Below, piece after piece: positions 56,470 through 60,642 of a stretch of DNA of 60,642 nt. Every line of letters begins with the position of its first letter. The stretch's first letter is position 1. A model generated the notes under the pieces. It was not told where the DNA came from and ran no database searches. It saw only the letters and a program-made list of their open reading frames with translations. Position numbers and translations under genes: made by a program. Origin of the DNA: Larix sibirica (lineage: Eukaryota > Streptophyta > Pinopsida > Pinales > Pinaceae); NCBI GenBank assembly GCA_004151065.3, contig NWUY0304601752.1, positions 8,727 to 69,368 of the forward strand, read 5' to 3'.

Positions 56470-57280
56470 TGAGACATTAGTAGCCCTGGTACCTGGTAAT
56501 TGTTAGAGTTCAAACCCTCACCCTCCTACCCTCAGGTGAGCCCTGTCCTTCAAAAACTGGTAAATTCTCCAGCATGAGGGTGGCCTATGAACTGGTAAAT
56601 TGGAGAGTGCAAACTTGGCCCTATAACGCTAGAATATTTACCTAACGACAGCTCGCCCTATCCTAGTAAATTATCAATAAATTTCCAGCTTCATAATGGT
56701 TAACGTACCTCACTCACCTTTGCCCTCAGCGGACAAGAGCTAAACGCACCTCAATTATCAAAACCAAGTGTTAAGGAAAGGAGTTCAATAGAGAGAAAGA
56801 GATATAGATAGATACTTTGAAGTGGTTATTCCCGGAAAGAGAGACAGATCAATCGACAGCGTAATAAACAACAGAGTACACTTTTGCTGCTTCTTCGACT
56901 GAATAACTGCTGAACCAACAACTTAATTGACTGAATAATTGACAGAATCAAAAATGGGGTATGGCTTAGATGGCTTTATAGCTTTATTCTGGCTTTATAG
57001 CTTTGTCTGGCTTGACTTATACTTATTCTGTTTCTGCTCCTGAAGCTGCCAAGGAGGTTGAGTCATAAAAAGTGAGAGGACAGATACAAAGATAGAGGTG
57101 GCAACAAAGGCGTAGGTAGCAGCGGTTGAATCATAACCCTTTTACCAAGGGCAATATATTCACGCTTACACAAGGTCCTTCGTAAACAACATTCGCCTAC
57201 TGACTGCCCCTTGTTGATTGCTGCGAGGTAACCGGGGTCAATTGCATGATGTTCCCCGCGTCTTACACCCTAATTCCATG
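56470..57280. other. Stretch without recognisable genes; short three-phase block
   Basis: actggtaaatt recurs at 56,558 and 56,590. A small three-phase block (gtggcaacaaaggcgtaggtag) lies near 57,095-57,125. No gene. Confidence 0.4.
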
Positions 57281-57294
57281 TATATGATCAGCTT

Positions 57295-57850
57295 ATTCAA
57301 TGGGCGCATTCACTGGTTCTTAAGCTAAAGGATCCCCCTTTGAAACTGGGCGAAGGGAAGCCAATTGCAGATCCGATTAATGTGCCGTAGTCTGTGTTGC
57401 TGTTCCACTGTCATGGCTTCAGCATAGGCTAATGTAAGGGTAGTTACAGTGGGTAACCTCCTAACAAACATTGAGGTCAAGGGATCTAAAGCTCTCAAAT
57501 ATATTTGAACAGCTGCTTGCTCATTGAGAGTGTAAGGAGCTACCAACCTGGTATACAGCTTGTGAAATCTAGTGTTTCAAAACCTCATGGGCTCATTTGG
57601 CTCCCGGTGTGCTGAAGCAAACTGATGATATAGCACTGCAGGATCAATGGAAGCCAAAAGTGAGATTTATGAAGGCAGATTCTAGCTCAGCCCAAGAAGG
57701 GATTGAACCAGTGGGCAAGCTGATATACCAGTCATAAGACTTATTATAAAGTTTCATGGGAAACATTCTGCATGCCACATCTTCATGCTCCACTTGCAGT
57801 CCTATCTGGCCCCTCTTAAATGTAACCCCTTGCCCCCCTCGCATTTGAAT
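57295..57850 (-). pseudogene. Ty3/gypsy gag remnant, second lineage (broken)
   Basis: Minus strand from 57,844: GQIGLQVEHEDVACRMFPMK, LYNKSYDWYISLPTGSIPSW and AELESAFI, i.e. the retrotransposon gag core. After a frameshift it continues QFASAHREPNEPMRF, stop, FHKLYTRLVAPYTLNEQAAV, QIYLRALDPLTSMFVRRLPT, VTTLTLAYAEAMTVEQQ. There is at least one frameshift and one in-frame stop. It belongs to a different gag lineage from 3,124-4,042. No other domain of the element is seen next to it. Confidence 0.88.
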
Positions 57851-57859
57851 ACCTGACTT

Positions 57860-59275
57860 CTATTCTTTATCAAATTGTAAAATAAAGTAAACATGAGCAT
57901 TGCAGTAAACAAGAAATAAATGCACATTTATCTCTCTATAAAACCACCGCAGTTGGTCCAACATTCCAAATAAAATGAAAAATAAGAGCGTGAATAAACA
58001 AAGATGCCATAGACAACCTAAACAAGCAATATATAATATACAAATGGCCATTTGAAAGCGTTTATAGAAGCATGTCTTAATCATGCAGAAAGTAAATCCT
58101 ACACCGCAGTTTCATTTACTTATATATACCGCCCCTAAAGTAACTCTTTCCTTAGAGAGCAAAAGCCTCAAATTACTTTTACGCTTTAATCATCCCTTCA
58201 CTTCGGAAATAAACTAGAATTCCCGACCTAGCTTTTAGTTTACATTGCTTGCGTTGAATTTCATTTAACCAGTAAGTTCCTTTCATACACACCTACCCCC
58301 TACGTTGAGCCATACCAAATAGTTAGTGATATAAACATTGCGCTTGCAATCATGCCCTGAGAACTCCCATTTAGGTCCCACCAATTTACTCCTCCCGGTT
58401 GTATTCTTTCCCTCTAATTATATAGTTAGCTGCTCACTCATGCTTCTTTAGCCCCTCAAAAAGAAATGTATCCAGGTTACACCTGATCTGATCTAGCTCT
58501 ATCTGCAAGAGAGTATATTGAAAATAAACACCTTGCCCTCCCTTGCCCTCCCTTCGGTCAAGCAAGCGATATACCTTGTAATTTTCCAAAAATTAACCTC
58601 GACCGATTGGGTCTTTAGGCACTCGCGGAAGATAGTTTGTCTTGATTGGAATGTGGATAAATAATTGAACCATATTAGGGGACGCAAGAGGGAATACCAC
58701 TTGCCTACATTTATGAAGACATTTTCCATTGATGGGTAGACAATCATTACATACAATGCCCCACGAACACCTTACTCTGGGTGGATCCAACTGGAGTTTT
58801 TTCTAACCACTATCCCTCGTGAAAGGTGGGAAAGGCTATTGTTACCTATACTGGGAACCAGGTGATTGAACAATTCAAGGTTTCTGGAAGAGTGTATTAA
58901 ATATGGTGCTTCACAGAAACTTGCGGAATTCGAAGAGGTTTATTGAATCTGTAGGCTCTACATGTTGGGACGAAAGATACCCTCTGCGTTTTTATTGTAA
59001 AGCGGTGTATCAGGTGGGAAGGAATGAAAAGCAACAGCTACTTAATTGATTGTTTAGCTACGTTAAGTGGAACAAAGCTACTTATTTGTTGAGTTACATT
59101 AAGTGTAAGAGAATGCTGGTCTTGCCTTATTAGGACCTGTTTTGTCAGATCTTTACTTAACTTGTTAAGGAAATAAGGCTTTATTTTTATCCTGTTACAC
59201 TATACACCTTTTCTATTTAGTGACCGGATATAGGTTCACGAGGTTCACCCTGAAAGTAATTACCAGAGAGAATTT
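57860..59275. other. Stretch without recognisable genes
   Basis: Frames on minus at 57,860-58,084 and 58,499-58,790 have no recognised domain. The word ccctcccttgccctccc is a small local repeat near 58,540. Confidence 0.4.
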
Positions 59276-59279
59276 TACC

Positions 59280-59560
59280 CTTATATTTAGCTGTAGTAGA
59301 GGAATTACCTTCACCTACTTCCTCTACTACAGCTACTACTCTAAGGCTATCTAAGGCAGTAGTCTCCTTCCATGCAGCTAATGCACAAAGACTAAGGCTC
59401 TTATTCTATAGATCATTCCAGTCAGTCCAGTAACCTACACTACGGACTACCAGTCTCCTCTAAGGCTATTTACTTACCTTACAGATTAAGGCTTCTTCTA
59501 TTTCTTTTTAAAAAGAGCTAGTAGTTACTACTGCTTAAGGTTTTAACTGGCCGAATAATC
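59280..59560. repeat. Degenerate CTAAGGCT repeat, patch B
   Basis: ctctaaggctatctaaggc, gactaaggctc, ctctaaggctattta and attaaggcttcttc, mixed with actact / cagtagt words. Same flavour as 18,890-19,300. Confidence 0.55.
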
Positions 59561-59564
59561 TCTC

Positions 59565-60215
59565 TTTTTCTAACCATATCCCGTTCAATCTATAAATGAG
59601 AAGATAAACATATTGTTGGAGATCAGGAAAACCTTCTCAATACAATTACGATAGAAACATTGAAATCTCTAGATCAAGAGATCAAGAAATAAAAACATTT
59701 ATAATAGAAGATATTTCAAATATATGATATCGCATTTCTATGTTTACCTTTTCCATTGTAATTTGTGCATGGGGCTTTCTTTGTGCAGTCTTAACGGATT
59801 GTCTTATTGTCAGACTTCACCTTGATACCTCCAGCCTTGGACCTCATCCTTGAGACCTTACACTCATCCTTGGGAACCTACATCCTTACACTCAGCCTTA
59901 CCTTCGTACCTAGACCCTCCGAATTCACCTCCATCCATTGAGTTAGTCAGTAAGTTGAGATCTTGCCCAATAGCACAAAGCCCAGTGTGAGCAGTTCTAA
60001 ATACACCATGCCACAGACAGAGAGAGGGGTGGGTACCACAGCAAGCAAGCACACGATACCCTTAACTTACTCAACTAACAAAGCTTACTGATAGGTACTA
60101 GGGTTCCTATTACCTTTGATACGATACTCGCATCTATACGCCCGGAGGGACTCATACGAGGTTACGAGTGTGAGGTTTAACTTGGACTCAATATATATTT
60201 TCACTAAAAATAGTA
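59565..60215. other. Stretch without recognisable genes
   Basis: Words acctccag / ccttgga and cttacactca recur at 59,820-59,900. No gene. Confidence 0.4.
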
Positions 60216-60219
60216 CTTA

Positions 60220-60380
60220 CTGCATAAGACGGAAGCTAGTAGTAGTTTTACTGTCTAGTAGTTAACATGGAGACACAACTTATCCTACCTAAGGCTTTAA
60301 TTCTTAAGTCCGGCGGCTAGTAGTACTTTTACGGCTTAAGGCAGTCCAAAGCGGAGCTTCTTACTAAGGCTACCAGAAGG
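60220..60380. repeat. Degenerate CTAAGGCT / TAGTAGT repeat, patch C
   Basis: gctagtagtagttttact, cctaaggctttaattc, ggctagtagtacttttac, cggcttaaggc and actaaggctacc occur in succession. The block (g)gctagtagta.ttttac is itself duplicated (about 60,235 and 60,309). Confidence 0.55.
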
Positions 60381-60384
60381 TGTC

Positions 60385-60642
60385 ATTGCTCAGAGAATTA
60401 GCCCCATATGCATACCTGGGTCACCTTAAACACAGACCTGATAAACTAGGCCTAGCAAGCGAGAGAGGCAAGGAAATGCAAGTGGAAGTTGCTTGCTTTC
60501 TCCCCATCGTTCCCACCAGACCAGGGGGGGAGTAGTCCCCTTACCGCAGAGAAGTTATTACCGCAAAGAAGTCCTTACCAACTAAGAGCTCCAGCGAAGA
60601 AGCTATAAGGTTGTGTCTTTAGGGAATGAGTGCTAAATAAGT
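60385..60642. other. Window end without recognisable genes
   Basis: gcaa(g/a)gaagt and ttaccgca words repeat (60,541-60,575). Nothing else seen. No overlap with the window start, so no evidence of circularity from the ends. Confidence 0.4.

Noticed and set aside
56480-56530. gagttcaaaccctc, like a tRNA T-arm
   Set aside because: No matching acceptor, D-arm or anticodon stem in the preceding 70 bases.

Overview
The window reads as gene-poor, heavily eroded plant DNA. I favour an expanded seed-plant mitochondrial genome of the very large kind known from some conifers and from some Silene species. The reasons are indirect. No intact nuclear, plastid, rRNA, tRNA or standard mitochondrial gene is recognisable in 60 kb. 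Only broken nuclear-type LTR-retrotransposon pieces are present. CpG is common by eye, which is unlike old methylated nuclear repeats. Motifs such as gcgaagcgatcacc and ggtgcgaagcg, familiar from plant mitochondrial spacers, recur. A nuclear origin is not excluded. Composition and similarity could not be computed here.

Layout. 0-1.3 kb: decayed tandem repeats. 1.3-4.05 kb: Ty3/gypsy RT-RNase H remnant, a possible LTR, then a gag remnant, all on +. 4.7-9.6 kb: several patches of an Ala/Gly/Thr/Ser-coding three-phase repeat on both strands. 9.6-29.9 kb: almost featureless, with local degenerate repeats (10.4, 15.1, 15.9-16.9, 17.1, 18.8-19.3, 21.7-22.0, 23.6 and 24.1 kb). 29.9-30.5 kb: another three-phase patch. 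32.3-33.06 kb: integrase remnant on -, abutting a three-phase patch. 34.86-36.9 kb: second + strand gypsy cluster, with RT before gag/protease. 37-40 kb: repeats only. 40.2-41.75 kb: the two longest plausible reading frames in the window, tandem on + and apparently related to each other. 41.7-44.7 kb: three-phase patches and a 40-bp tandem array. 49.0-50.8 kb: gypsy coil/protease/RNase H remnant on -. 51.4-52.0 kb: two convergent three-phase patches. 52.8-55.2 kb: stretch with a nuclear-like flavour and an exact 72-bp tandem duplication. 55.2-56.3 kb: the longest three-phase patch. 57.3-57.85 kb: gag remnant on -. 59-60.6 kb: CTAAGGCT-type degenerate repeat.

No operon or pathway is present. 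The retroelement pieces come from at least three lineages and are all broken by stops and frameshifts. The two items most likely to be new are the dispersed three-phase repeat family (at least 15 patches) and the paired reading frames at 40.2-41.75 kb. Boundaries of decayed elements are approximate, usually within tens of bases.
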